A DNA stretch of 64,000 nt from Chthonomonas sp. (lineage in GTDB: Bacteria; Armatimonadota; Fimbriimonadia; Fimbriimonadales; Fimbriimonadaceae), in the NCBI GenBank assembly GCA_016788425.1, contig JAEURQ010000002.1:992001-1056000 (forward strand). The letters run 5' to 3'. The position numbers were made by a program, and so were the translations under genes. Shown here in pieces: positions 51,145 through 58,549 of the stretch. How positions within the stretch are numbered: position 1 is the first letter of the stretch; each line of letters opens with the position of its first letter. The notes below the pieces were generated by a model, which saw only the letters and a program-made list of their open reading frames with translations, ran no database searches and was not told where the DNA came from.

Positions 51145-51441
51145 ATTGCTCTTCTCGAACTATCGCGGGTCCCGCCGGCCTTAGGGGTGGCCTTTGTTTC
51201 CCGCTTTGGGTTTGTCGCCAACTATTCTTCGTCTGTTCGAGCCCTGTTAATAATATGGTTCGAAAGTCCCAAAATGAGCTTTGGCCCGGAAGTTGCCGAT
51301 AATCCTGATGTGACCAAACGAAATCCGGTTTGTGACAGTATTTTTTAAACCTAGTACTTTTACTGTACTAAATTTGGAGACCCGCTGATACACTAATCCC
51401 GTAGGTTCCTTTGAATCTTAAATCCGTTTGGAGAGGTAGAA
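51145..51441 (+). promoter_or_regulatory. Long leader/promoter region of the first tandem PEP-CTERM gene
   Basis: About 300 bp between a terminator and the ATG at 51442. It holds no convincing gene; a short open frame over 51115-51348 crosses the terminator. A sigma-54-type sequence lies at 51282-51297. Further on are AT-rich stretches with TTTTTTAAA and a TACACT (51391-51396) that could be an alternative -10. The ATG has a clear GGAGAGG ribosome-binding site. Confidence 0.45.
51282..51297 (+). promoter_or_regulatory. Possible sigma-54 promoter
   Basis: TGGCCC, 5 nt, TTGCC matches the -24/-12 consensus TGGCAC-N5-TTGCW, with GG (51283-51284) and GC (51295-51296) at the required spacing. Transcription would start near 51308, leaving a leader of about 134 nt before the PEP-CTERM gene. 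PEP-CTERM genes in Proteobacteria are often under sigma-54 control with the PrsK/PrsR pair, which makes the match worth testing. Confidence 0.35.
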
Positions 51442-52047
51442 ATGAATAACAAGCTCGCACTTAGCGCTTTCATTATGGTTGCCGCCGCATCGGCGCACGC
51501 TGCCATTACTTTTAATGTGATCTCGATCACATCGGCCCCGCTTAGCACTGGCGCGTCATGGACGACCAGCGGCAACGCAATTTCGTTCAGCACGCCGAAC
51601 GCCATCGTTGGCGACCCGGCAGCAACCCGCAGCGGCATCCTGAACATCATCTACGATGTGGACGCAGGTGCAGGTTCGGCCATCAACCAAGTTCTCGCCA
51701 ACCTCGGCGCAGTAACCATGGGCAGCGGCCAAATCAACTTCATTGAGCAAGTCTTCGAACTCGACTCGATGGGCAACGAAGTTGGCGGCGCCATCGGTAC
51801 CGCAACCCACAACTTCACGCCGATGTCGAGCGGCAACTGGTCGGGTGCCACCAACGTCTTCGCTCCGAAGCGCTACCTGCGCATCAAGAAGTCGTTCGTC
51901 ATGACCGCTTCGCCCGACACTCCTGCTCTGGACCTCGCCGCCCTCGCGATCAACAACCAATCGGTTGCCATGGTCGTTCCGGAACCGGCAAGCATCCTGG
52001 CAATCGGCCTGGCTGGCGTCGCCTTCCTGGCTCGCCGCAAGAAGTAA
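51442..52047 (+). CDS. PEP-CTERM surface protein, tandem paralogue 1
   Basis: A 201-residue exported protein: signal peptide (MNNKLALSAFIMVAAASAHA), a beta-rich domain, and a PEP-CTERM tail (VPEPASILAIGLAGVAFLA, then RRKK). The domain shares landmarks with the next two genes: NAISFSTPNAIVGDP, FELDSMGNEVGGAIG, HNFTPMSSGNWSG, and DLAALAINNQSV just before the tail. Exosortase recognises the tail and moves such proteins to the surface. The domain itself is not one I recognise. GGAGAGG ribosome-binding site; possible sigma-54 promoter upstream. Confidence 0.88.
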   Translation: MNNKLALSAFIMVAAASAHAAITFNVISITSAPLSTGASWTTSGNAISFSTPNAIVGDPAATRSGILNIIYDVDAGAGSAINQVLANLGAVTMGSGQINFIEQVFELDSMGNEVGGAIGTATHNFTPMSSGNWSGATNVFAPKRYLRIKKSFVMTASPDTPALDLAALAINNQSVAMVVPEPASILAIGLAGVAFLARRKK

Positions 52048-52090
52048 GAACAGTCTAAATCTTTAGGCTTTTTCTGCCTCGAAAGGAAAA

Positions 52091-52134
52091 AAGGCACTGA
52101 AACCCGTATATTTACGGTGGTCAGTGCCTTTCTT
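52091..52134 (+). terminator. Hairpin between PEP-CTERM paralogues 1 and 2
   Basis: AAGGCACTGA (52091-52100) pairs perfectly with TCAGTGCCTT (52121-52130); inside it CCGTA and TACGG also pair, giving a long two-part stem followed by TTCTT. It lies 43 nt after the stop. A TACAAT box (52141-52146) immediately after could start a separate transcript for the next gene. Confidence 0.8.
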
Positions 52135-52198
52135 ATGCTTTACAATAGTGGAGTCTGCACCAACGAGTGTGGACCCAGGAATCAGAGGAGAGATACTT

Positions 52199-52837
52199 AT
52201 GAGAACTTTAGTAGTAGCTGGTCTTGCCACGATGGCAGCCGCCAGCCAGGCATCGATCATTTTCAGCAACTTCTTTATTAATAGTGTTGCCATGACCGCC
52301 GGCGTACCCGTCGTCAGCTCGAACCAAGTCATTAACGGTGCGTCGTACACGACCGCTGGTAATGCAGTTTCGTTCAGCACCCCGGGCGCACTCGTTGGCG
52401 ATCCGGTTGCTCCGCTCCGCAGCGCAATCGTGAATCTTCAATACGACGCTAAGTCGACTGCTGGCAACGCCAACGTGGTGACGGCCAACGTCAACCTCGG
52501 CGCAGCCGTCCTCGGCCCCAACAGCTCGGTCTACTTCCTTGAGCAAGTTTTCGAACTTGACTCGCTGGGTAACGAAGTCGGTGGCGCAATCGGTTCGATC
52601 AGCCACATCTTTACGGCTGCATCCAACCCCAACTGGAGTGGTGCCATCACCCTCAGCCGCCAAGTCGCTTGCCTTCGCATGAAGAAGAGCCTCATCCTGG
52701 CTGCTCCGGATACGCAAGGTCTTGACCTCGCCGCCGTGGCCATCAACAACCAAAGCGTCCAAATCGTGCCGGAACCCGCAGGTCTCGCCGCATTGGCCCT
52801 TGGTGGTGTGCTCGTTCTGCGACGCCGCAGCAAGTAA
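52199..52837 (+). CDS. PEP-CTERM surface protein, tandem paralogue 2
   Basis: A 212-residue exported protein with signal peptide (MRTLVVAGLATMAAASQAS), the shared beta-rich domain (NAVSFSTPGALVGDP, FELDSLGNEVGGAIGS, HIFTAASNPNWSG, DLAAVAINNQSV) and a PEP-CTERM tail (VPEPAGLAALALGGVLVL, RRRSK). The ATG at 52199 has an AGAGGAGAG ribosome-binding site; an in-frame upstream extension to 52124 is rejected because it lacks one and would remove the signal peptide from the N-terminus. Likely its own promoter (TACAAT at 52141-52146). Confidence 0.88.
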   Translation: MRTLVVAGLATMAAASQASIIFSNFFINSVAMTAGVPVVSSNQVINGASYTTAGNAVSFSTPGALVGDPVAPLRSAIVNLQYDAKSTAGNANVVTANVNLGAAVLGPNSSVYFLEQVFELDSLGNEVGGAIGSISHIFTAASNPNWSGAITLSRQVACLRMKKSLILAAPDTQGLDLAAVAINNQSVQIVPEPAGLAALALGGVLVLRRRSK

Positions 52838-52852
52838 CAATCAGCTCAACTC

Positions 52853-52896
52853 GTGAGGGAGTGTTTCCCACTCCCTCACCCTGGCAAACTTTTTTT
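52853..52896 (+). terminator. Rho-independent terminator between PEP-CTERM paralogues 2 and 3
   Basis: GTGAGGGAGTG (52853-52863) pairs perfectly with CACTCCCTCAC (52869-52879) around a 5-nt loop, and a run of seven T follows at 52890-52896. The 10-nt gap before the T run makes it less than perfect. Confidence 0.75.
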
Positions 52897-52925
52897 CGGC
52901 CATTTGGCCACCTTAAAGGAGATTC

Positions 52926-53573
52926 ATGAAAAAGCAATTCTTAGTAATGGCCTGTCTGGCTGTAGCCTCGGTGCAGGTTGCTTCCGCCGCAATCACGTTC
53001 AGCAACGTGATGGTGAACGGAAACGCCCTTGCCGCCGGTGTTCCCCTCTCGAGCGCTAACCCGTTCATCGACCAAACGACTTACAACATCCCCGTGATGG
53101 GTGGCAACTCGATCTCGTTCAGCACGCCGAACGCGATTGTGGGTGACGGTAGCCCCACTGCGGCTGATTCGATGAACCTGACCTACGTCGCCGCAAGCGG
53201 CCCGGCCATGGTTGCAGTCAACGCCTTCTCCAACATCGGTGCTCCGGCACTCGGTTCGGGAATGGTCGTCTTCACCGAAACGGTGTACTCGTACAACCTC
53301 ATGACCATGACGGTTGGCGGAATCCTCGGTTCGATCAGCCACACATTCAACTCGATGAGTAGCCCGAACTTCTCGGGCACCATCAGCCTGAGCACACCGG
53401 CTAACGCGATCTACGTTGTGAAGAACTTCCAACTGAGCGCGCCGAACTCGCCGGCCTTCGACCTCGCCGCGGTTGCCGTAAACAACCAAAGCATCGAAGT
53501 CGTGCCGGAACCGGCCGGAATCGCCGCCATCGCCCTTGGCGCTGGCATGCTGCTCCGACGCCGAACAAAGTAA
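52926..53573 (+). CDS. PEP-CTERM surface protein, tandem paralogue 3
   Basis: A 215-residue exported protein: signal peptide (MKKQFLVMACLAVASVQVASA), the shared domain (NSISFSTPNAIVGDG, VYSYNLMTMTVGGILGS in place of the FELDSxGNEVGGAIG motif, HTFNSMSSPNFSG, DLAAVAVNNQSI) and a PEP-CTERM tail (VPEPAGIAAIALGAGMLL, RRRTK). The middle motif has diverged most, so this copy may have a different partner. AAGGAG ribosome-binding site 5 nt from the ATG. Confidence 0.88.
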   Translation: MKKQFLVMACLAVASVQVASAAITFSNVMVNGNALAAGVPLSSANPFIDQTTYNIPVMGGNSISFSTPNAIVGDGSPTAADSMNLTYVAASGPAMVAVNAFSNIGAPALGSGMVVFTETVYSYNLMTMTVGGILGSISHTFNSMSSPNFSGTISLSTPANAIYVVKNFQLSAPNSPAFDLAAVAVNNQSIEVVPEPAGIAAIALGAGMLLRRRTK

Positions 53574-53656
53574 ACCGGGAACTCTCTCTCCCAAACCAAG
53601 GCCCCATGCAACGGATTTTGTGTGGGGCTACCTGGCTACTTCTGGGGCTTAGCCAT

Positions 53657-53690
53657 AAAAAACTCCATCCGAATCCGGATGGAGTTTTTA
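53657..53690. terminator. Bidirectional terminator
   Basis: ACTCCATCCG (53662-53671) pairs with CGGATGGAGT (53676-53685), flanked by AAAAA on the left and TTTTT on the right. It works on both strands, ending the PEP-CTERM array and the convergent MqnD-like gene. Upstream, GGCCCCA and TGGGGCT (about 53602-53627) can form a second weaker hairpin. Confidence 0.9.
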
Positions 53691-53709
53691 GTTTTCCGGG
53701 GGTCGGGTT

Positions 53710-54570
53710 TTAGTCGACGACTTCGACTTCAACCGCCGGCACCAAGCCGATGCGAGCGCCTTCGGCCAGCAAAAGCTTGATCGCTTTCACGCCTTCGTCG
53801 CCCATATCGAGTGTGCGATTGTTCACGTACATGCCCACGAACTCGTCGCTGGTCGGCGTGTCCATGCCGCGCGCAAATTGCAGCGCATAATCTAGGGCCT
53901 TGCCGCGATTATTGAGGCCCGCGCTGATCGACTCGCGCATGCAGCGGCTCACTTCGGTCACCACATCCGGGCCGAGGTCCTTACGCACGACGTTCACGCC
54001 GAGCGGAAGCGGCAACCCGCCGGTCTTTTCATTCCACCAAATGCCCATGTCGGCGAGCTTGATCAGGCCCTCGCGCTCGTAAGTCAGTTGACCTTCGTGA
54101 ATGATGAGGCCCGCGTCGAAGCGGCCTTCTTGAATCGCCGGGATGATCTCGTCGAACGCAACGATCTCATAGTTCGGCTTGAATTCCGGGCCAAACTGGT
54201 CTTCGAACCACAGATTTAGCTGCAAAAAGGCGCTGGTCAGCAGGCCGGGAACGGCGATCACCATGCTCTTGAGGGCTTCCTTCTCCACGCCCGGCTTCGC
54301 CACAATCATCGGACCGTAGAGTTCGCCGAAGCTGCCCCCGTGTCGGAGCAGCGCGTACTTGTCGGCCACATAAGCGAAGGCGTGGACGCTCACCGCCGAG
54401 GATTCGAGCTTGCCTTCCATTGCCCAAACGTTGAGCGTTTGAATGTCGCGCAGAATGTGCTCGAACTCAAGGTCGGTCTTCACTTCGCCCGAAGCGAGGC
54501 CCCAGAACATGAACGCGTCGTCGGAGTCGGGGGAGTGGCCCAACTGAATATGCTTTGTGGTCGTCGCCAT
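53710..54570 (-). CDS. MqnD-like menaquinone biosynthesis protein (MqnA/MqnD/SBP family)
   Basis: A 286-residue protein of the MqnA/MqnD family, which has a periplasmic-binding-protein fold without a signal peptide. MqnD converts cyclic dehypoxanthine futalosine to 1,4-dihydroxy-6-naphthoate in the futalosine route to menaquinone. Signatures: LGHSPDSDDAFMFWGL near the start, SAVSVHAFAYVADKYALL, YGPMIVAK, FDAGLIIHEGQLTYE and GLPLPLGVNVVRKD. The SPDSDD variant (instead of SPCPND) marks a subgroup whose exact step is less certain. TAAAAT box (54577-54582) 6 nt before the ATG. Confidence 0.8.
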   Translation of the reverse strand: MATTTKHIQLGHSPDSDDAFMFWGLASGEVKTDLEFEHILRDIQTLNVWAMEGKLESSAVSVHAFAYVADKYALLRHGGSFGELYGPMIVAKPGVEKEALKSMVIAVPGLLTSAFLQLNLWFEDQFGPEFKPNYEIVAFDEIIPAIQEGRFDAGLIIHEGQLTYEREGLIKLADMGIWWNEKTGGLPLPLGVNVVRKDLGPDVVTEVSRCMRESISAGLNNRGKALDYALQFARGMDTPTSDEFVGMYVNNRTLDMGDEGVKAIKLLLAEGARIGLVPAVEVEVVD

Positions 54571-54625
54571 ATTTCAATTTTATCTGAAAGTTGGCATTTC
54601 AAACCGCCGGGGTATTGTTTTGAAC
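54571..54625. promoter_or_regulatory. Divergent leaderless promoters (MqnD-like / nuclease)
   Basis: In 55 bp: minus-strand TAAAAT (54577-54582), 6 nt before the ATG at 54570; plus-strand TATTGT (54613-54618), 7 nt before the GTG at 54626. Neither gene has a Shine-Dalgarno sequence. Confidence 0.6.
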
Positions 54626-55417
54626 GTGGCAACGCGCCGTCCCTCCGTCAGTCCTTCTCGGCTCAGCACCTATCTGGCTTGCTCGCTCAAGTATCGGTGG
54701 ACCTTCCTGGACCCGCGGGGCCGCTACCTGCTGCGCTCGCACTCCTACTATTCCTTTGGATTGTCGCTCCACAAAGTCTTGGAGCGATTTCATGATTCGG
54801 AGGATCAAGGCGTGAGCACCCTCACCGAGGCGAAAGCCGCCTTAGAAGAATCGTGGCTCACATCCGGCTACGATTCGCAGCAAGAGATGGAGGAAGCCTG
54901 GGGTACGGGCGTCGAGATTTTGGAGGGCCACGTGCGGCAACACCTCGACCGGCCCTCGGAGGCGACCACCATCGCGGTGGAAAAGCGCATGAAAATTGAC
55001 CTCGGCCAGTTCGATTTGGTCGGGCAGATTGACCGCCTCGACGAATATCCCGATGGCCGCTTGGAGATCGTTGATTACAAATCCATGCGATCGGCCACGC
55101 CGCTGGACATGCTGAAATCCGACCTCGCGATGAACTGCTACCAGCTCATGATCCGCGAAGAATTCCCGGATCGGCCCGTGACCAGCACGATTCTGGCCCT
55201 CCAGACCGGCGACAGCACCTCGTACACTCCGACCTCAGACGAGCTCACCGAGTTTCGGCGGGAGCTCATCTTCCTGGGCGATCACATGCTCAATCGCGAT
55301 TGGGAACACGTGGTCCCGACGTGGAAACCGCTCTGCCGCAACTGCGACTTCGTGTCGCTGTGCCGCAAGAGCGGAGATTTCAACGAGCCGGAAGAATCTG
55401 AACCTGACCTTCCGTAA
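54626..55417 (+). CDS. PD-(D/E)XK nuclease with probable 4Fe-4S site (Cas4/AddB-like)
   Basis: A 263-residue nuclease of the PDDEXK_1 superfamily. Catalytic residues: FGLSLHKVLERF (His), FDLVGQIDRLDEYPDG (Asp) and LEIVDYKSM (Asp-x-Lys), then NCYQLMIRE (Gln-Tyr motif, order YQL). A lone Cys near the N-terminus (TYLACSLKYRW) plus three at the C-terminus (CRNCDFVSLC) match the Fe-S cluster arrangement of Cas4 and AddB nucleases. No CRISPR or helicase gene is nearby, so a stand-alone DNA repair role is likely. GTG start chosen by the -10 box 7 nt upstream. Overlaps the convergent M16 gene by 38 bp. Confidence 0.82.
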   Translation: MATRRPSVSPSRLSTYLACSLKYRWTFLDPRGRYLLRSHSYYSFGLSLHKVLERFHDSEDQGVSTLTEAKAALEESWLTSGYDSQQEMEEAWGTGVEILEGHVRQHLDRPSEATTIAVEKRMKIDLGQFDLVGQIDRLDEYPDGRLEIVDYKSMRSATPLDMLKSDLAMNCYQLMIREEFPDRPVTSTILALQTGDSTSYTPTSDELTEFRRELIFLGDHMLNRDWEHVVPTWKPLCRNCDFVSLCRKSGDFNEPEESEPDLP

Positions 55418-56558
55418 GCAGCTTCGTCGCGAGCGCGCGGACGTCACCGATCTTTGGGTTGTCGGTCATGCTCAGCAGCATCGAACGCGACAGTGGCCGC
55501 CCGATAATGAGGCGGTTGAGTGCGCCCATGGCCGACTCGCCCCACGCGCCGTCGCCGATGGCGATGCCGGGGCTCGACATCGCCGGATCAAACGGAAACA
55601 CGCCGTCGTTGGCGGCCAGCCACTGCCGCTTCGCCCGCAGCAGGTCGGCATCGGTCCACTTGCTCACGGCCTCTTGCAGCCGCAGCCGTTGGGCGGCGAC
55701 CGTTTCGGTCGTGGTGCGTTGAGTGCTAAACGCGGAGAGGCCCAAAAGCCATCCTTCTCGGGTTGGGAGCAACGTTGCCTCTTGCCGATAGGAGTAGGCC
55801 AGGTCGGTGCGAAGCACGCGGAACATTGTGGAGGCTTTGCCCACGCCCAACAGGTTCGCCGCGAGCATCGCCGTGCTCACGCCCGCGCCCGATTTTGCGA
55901 GCGGCAAGCGGGTCGTCCAAGCATTCGCCTCGGCCAGTGAGGTGGTCAGCGGGAAGCGCTTGTGGCGCAAAAATTCGCGCCGCTCCGGCAGATCGCTCCA
56001 AGTCCAATTCGCCTTGCGCATGGCGGCGACGCCGTCGCCCGCCTTAAAGGCCCCCGCCAAACAAAATGAAACCCGCTCGGGTCGGACAAACTTCCGCAAC
56101 ACGTACTGCACGTCGCGTTCGGTGACGTCGCCCTTGAACTCCACCGGACGCCAAACCCGTCTGAGCAGGTCGGGCGAAACCGACAGCCGCGACTGCGCCG
56201 CGGCCACCGAATCCTCGTTGACAATCGGCTCGGTGATCAGCGAGGCCAGCATCGGCGCGGCCACATCGGGCGTGCTTGTTTGCACTGCCATGCGAATGAG
56301 CAAGTACCCCTGCCCTGCTTCTACCACTGGCAGCTGGGCCACGCCATCGGTGTTGGCCATGGCCGCGCGGGTGTAGGTTTTTCCGCCTTGCTCCATGCAA
56401 CCGGCCAGCACCTGCAGCGCTGCTTCTTCGCCGTCGGTCGCGCCCTTCAAATCAATGACGGCCGCCACCGCCAGCACCGGACTGGTGGGCAGATAAATTT
56501 CATCAACCGGCGGCAGCGCCGCCTGAGCCAACAACCAAGCGGAGGCTAAGATCGGCAT
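55380..56558 (-). CDS. M16-family peptidase homologue, non-catalytic subunit
   Basis: A 392-residue exported protein of the M16 (pitrilysin/processing peptidase) fold without the HXXEH zinc motif. Recognisable parts: AALQVLAGCMEQGGKTYTR near the start, LLGVGKASTMFRVLRTDLAYSYRQEA (the R-x-x-x-x-Y-S-Y region of the C-terminal M16 domain) and WTDADLLRAKRQWLAA. In two-subunit M16 proteases one partner is catalytic and one binds substrate. It starts within the end of the catalytic gene (13-nt overlap). The ATG at 56558 gives a signal-peptide-like N-terminus (MPILASAWLLAQAA). Confidence 0.78.
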   Translation of the reverse strand: MPILASAWLLAQAALPPVDEIYLPTSPVLAVAAVIDLKGATDGEEAALQVLAGCMEQGGKTYTRAAMANTDGVAQLPVVEAGQGYLLIRMAVQTSTPDVAAPMLASLITEPIVNEDSVAAAQSRLSVSPDLLRRVWRPVEFKGDVTERDVQYVLRKFVRPERVSFCLAGAFKAGDGVAAMRKANWTWSDLPERREFLRHKRFPLTTSLAEANAWTTRLPLAKSGAGVSTAMLAANLLGVGKASTMFRVLRTDLAYSYRQEATLLPTREGWLLGLSAFSTQRTTTETVAAQRLRLQEAVSKWTDADLLRAKRQWLAANDGVFPFDPAMSSPGIAIGDGAWGESAMGALNRLIIGRPLSRSMLLSMTDNPKIGDVRALATKLLTEGQVQILPAR

Positions 56559-57679
56559 AGTCGTTGCCACTCCTCCCAGGCCCTGGCTTTGGTCGGAGCC
56601 TTCAGATCGGCGATCGCCTCGAGCACCTTTTCGGGCGTCAAGAAGGGTTGCGCGGCGATGAGACGCCCGCGAAGCGTGCCGCTTCGAGTCGGATCCGCAG
56701 CCTCGGCGTTGAACCAACGACGCATCGCCCGCAGCCCGTACCACGTAATCGCGTCCGCATTCTGCGCCAGGGCCCAGCGGTAGGTGTCGTCGTTCGGCAC
56801 GTCAATCATCGCCAAGCCGTGGTCGCGGGCGGGCGAAAAACTCACTTCCCCGCCGGCCAATGTCGCCAAGCCAAATGCCTGCGCGATGCGGGCAATCGAA
56901 TCGGGCGCGGTGAGCTCTCGGTAAGGCATGGCGAAGGTCCACGCGTTATCGTTGAGCATGCGCGCGGTCTGCGCGATCGGACGGGCTCGCCATTCCAGTG
57001 GCAACGCCGGGCTCGCTGGCGCAAGTTTGGCAATCTGATCGGCCCAAGTCTCGCCCTCGGTCAGGCTCACCGCGCCGCTCACCACCACGGTCAGGTTCGC
57101 TTGACAAAAGTGAGTTTGATGAAGCTTTTTCAGCGCATCCGGCGTGACGCGAGCAATGAGTTCTGGCGTGCCCAGCGGATCCCACGCGGGCGACCCGAGC
57201 GCCATCTCAGTGATCTCGCGGAACCGGTTGCGGCGATCCGAAACCAAAGCCAATTCTTCTTTGATCAGGCGGGCCTCGCGCTTGATGTCATCTTCGCTGA
57301 CGCGTAATCCGCTCAGAATGTCGTCGAGCGCGCGGATCGCCAGCGGCACCTGACTGCGCCGGCAGCTGACCTCAAATCGCATCGTTTCCAGGTTCGTCGC
57401 AGCGGTGAGGTACAGCCCTTCGCCTTCGAGCAGCGCGTCAACTTGGCCGGTTCGTCCCAACGCGGCGAGGTGCTCGAGCAAGTGGCGCGCGCCATGAGTT
57501 TCGGCGGAATCTTCAGTTCCGCGCGCCGAGGCAATGACCTGGAGACTGACTTTCTCGGCATCCTTAAACGACTCGACAAAGATCGTCGCGCCGCCGACCA
57601 AGGTGCGGCGGATTCGGGTCGAATCGGCCCACGCGCTCGCCGCGGCCAGGCACACCAAAGCTGCGGCGAACGGCTTCAA
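56546..57679 (-). CDS. M16-family zinc peptidase, catalytic subunit
   Basis: A 377-residue exported peptidase with signal peptide (MKPFAAALVCLAAASAWA). The zinc motif HXXEH is intact in GARHLLEHLAALG (residues ~64-70), with the distal Glu in ARLIKEELALV about 75 residues later, as the family requires. VVVSGAVSLTE closes the first domain. Paired with the non-catalytic gene that follows, this forms a probable periplasmic or surface heterodimer degrading peptides. The start overlaps the SDR stop as ATGA. Confidence 0.85.
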   Translation of the reverse strand: MKPFAAALVCLAAASAWADSTRIRRTLVGGATIFVESFKDAEKVSLQVIASARGTEDSAETHGARHLLEHLAALGRTGQVDALLEGEGLYLTAATNLETMRFEVSCRRSQVPLAIRALDDILSGLRVSEDDIKREARLIKEELALVSDRRNRFREITEMALGSPAWDPLGTPELIARVTPDALKKLHQTHFCQANLTVVVSGAVSLTEGETWADQIAKLAPASPALPLEWRARPIAQTARMLNDNAWTFAMPYRELTAPDSIARIAQAFGLATLAGGEVSFSPARDHGLAMIDVPNDDTYRWALAQNADAITWYGLRAMRRWFNAEAADPTRSGTLRGRLIAAQPFLTPEKVLEAIADLKAPTKARAWEEWQRLCRS

Positions 57680-58422
57680 TGGAAGTAACTCGCCCCGTTG
57701 ATATCGATCACGTTGCCGCTGAGATACTCCGCCTCATCGCTGAGCAGGAAGTTCACCACCGCCGCGCAATCCTTCGGCGAGGCCATGCGGCCCGCCGGAA
57801 TATCTCGCAAAATTTGGTCCAATCGATCGTTCATTCCTTCGCGCGCCATGGCGGTATCCACCCAGCCCGGCGCAATGCCAAACAGCCGCACGTTTTTGCT
57901 CGCAAGCTCCATGGCCAGCGACCTTGTGAGGTTAATCAGCGCGGCTTTCGAGGCGGCATACAGCGCCGCGCCAGCCTCGCCTTTGAATCCAACCCGGCTG
58001 CACACGTTGACAATCTTGCCGCCATCGCGCTCGGCAAAATAGATCGCAGCCGCGCGGCAGAGTCGTAAGGGGGACTCGAAATTAACAGCGAAAGTTCGAT
58101 AGAACGTGGCGTCGAACTGGGTGCTCGTTGAGCGCAGAAAATCCATCGGCATGTAAATGCCCGCGTTGTTGACCACCGCATGCAAGGGTCCGTCGTCAAT
58201 CACTTCTTGGAACAGCTTTTCCGAGGCCTTTGGATCGCTCAGGTCAGCGGCATATGCGCCCGCGGCCTGGTTGCCCAGTTCCTTGATGATCGTGCTGAAA
58301 TCAGCGGACTTTCCGCGCGCGCCATGAACCGCGACCGAGGCGCCCGCCTCGCGCAATCGAAGCGCAATCGCGCGGCCAATGCCTCGCGAAGAACCAGTGA
58401 CAAGAACCCGTTTACCTTGCAT
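57676..58422 (-). CDS. Short-chain dehydrogenase/reductase (FabG-like)
   Basis: A 248-residue SDR oxidoreductase. NAD(P)-binding motif VLVTGSSRGIGRAIA; NNAGIYMPMD; catalytic Ser in VCSRVGFKG, and Tyr-x-x-x-Lys in LYAASKAAL; and IAPGWVDTAM. The C-terminal SGNVIDINGA is typical of FabG-like enzymes. Substrate unknown. The ATG at 58422 is used. It overlaps the small membrane peptide gene upstream by 11 nt and the M16 gene by 4 nt, giving a four-gene unit. Confidence 0.9.
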   Translation of the reverse strand: MQGKRVLVTGSSRGIGRAIALRLREAGASVAVHGARGKSADFSTIIKELGNQAAGAYAADLSDPKASEKLFQEVIDDGPLHAVVNNAGIYMPMDFLRSTSTQFDATFYRTFAVNFESPLRLCRAAAIYFAERDGGKIVNVCSRVGFKGEAGAALYAASKAALINLTRSLAMELASKNVRLFGIAPGWVDTAMAREGMNDRLDQILRDIPAGRMASPKDCAAVVNFLLSDEAEYLSGNVIDINGASYFH

Positions 58423-58513
58423 CGTGATTGTTACCGTTGCGTGCTTGGCTCGCTGTGTACGCCACGATCCCACCGGCAATCAGCAAGACCGCGATACACA
58501 GGAAGTAAAGCAT
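58412..58513 (-). CDS. 33-residue single-pass membrane peptide
   Basis: A small open frame encoding MLYFLCIAVLLIAGGIVAYT plus a 13-residue polar tail. It is almost entirely one membrane helix. Support: its ATG lies exactly 7 nt after a TAGCCT box (58521-58526), the arrangement seen for many genes here; it overlaps the SDR start by 11 nt; and no other start for the SDR unit has a ribosome-binding site. Without homologues it remains a candidate; it might be only a leader enabling translation of the SDR by coupling. Confidence 0.5.
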   Translation of the reverse strand: MLYFLCIAVLLIAGGIVAYTASQARNGNNHDAR

Positions 58514-58549
58514 GGCAATTAGGCTACCCGGTCGGGTTAAAATGAGCGT
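58514..58549. promoter_or_regulatory. Divergent leaderless promoters (membrane peptide-SDR / M48 protease)
   Basis: Minus strand: TAGCCT (58521-58526), 7 nt before the ATG at 58513. Plus strand: TAAAAT (58538-58543), 6 nt before the ATG at 58550. The whole gap is 36 bp. No ribosome-binding site on either side. Confidence 0.6.

Noticed and set aside
51115-51348. 77-codon open frame after the acyl-CoA dehydrogenase
   Set aside because: It runs through the strong terminator hairpin, has no ribosome-binding site and no recognisable protein features.
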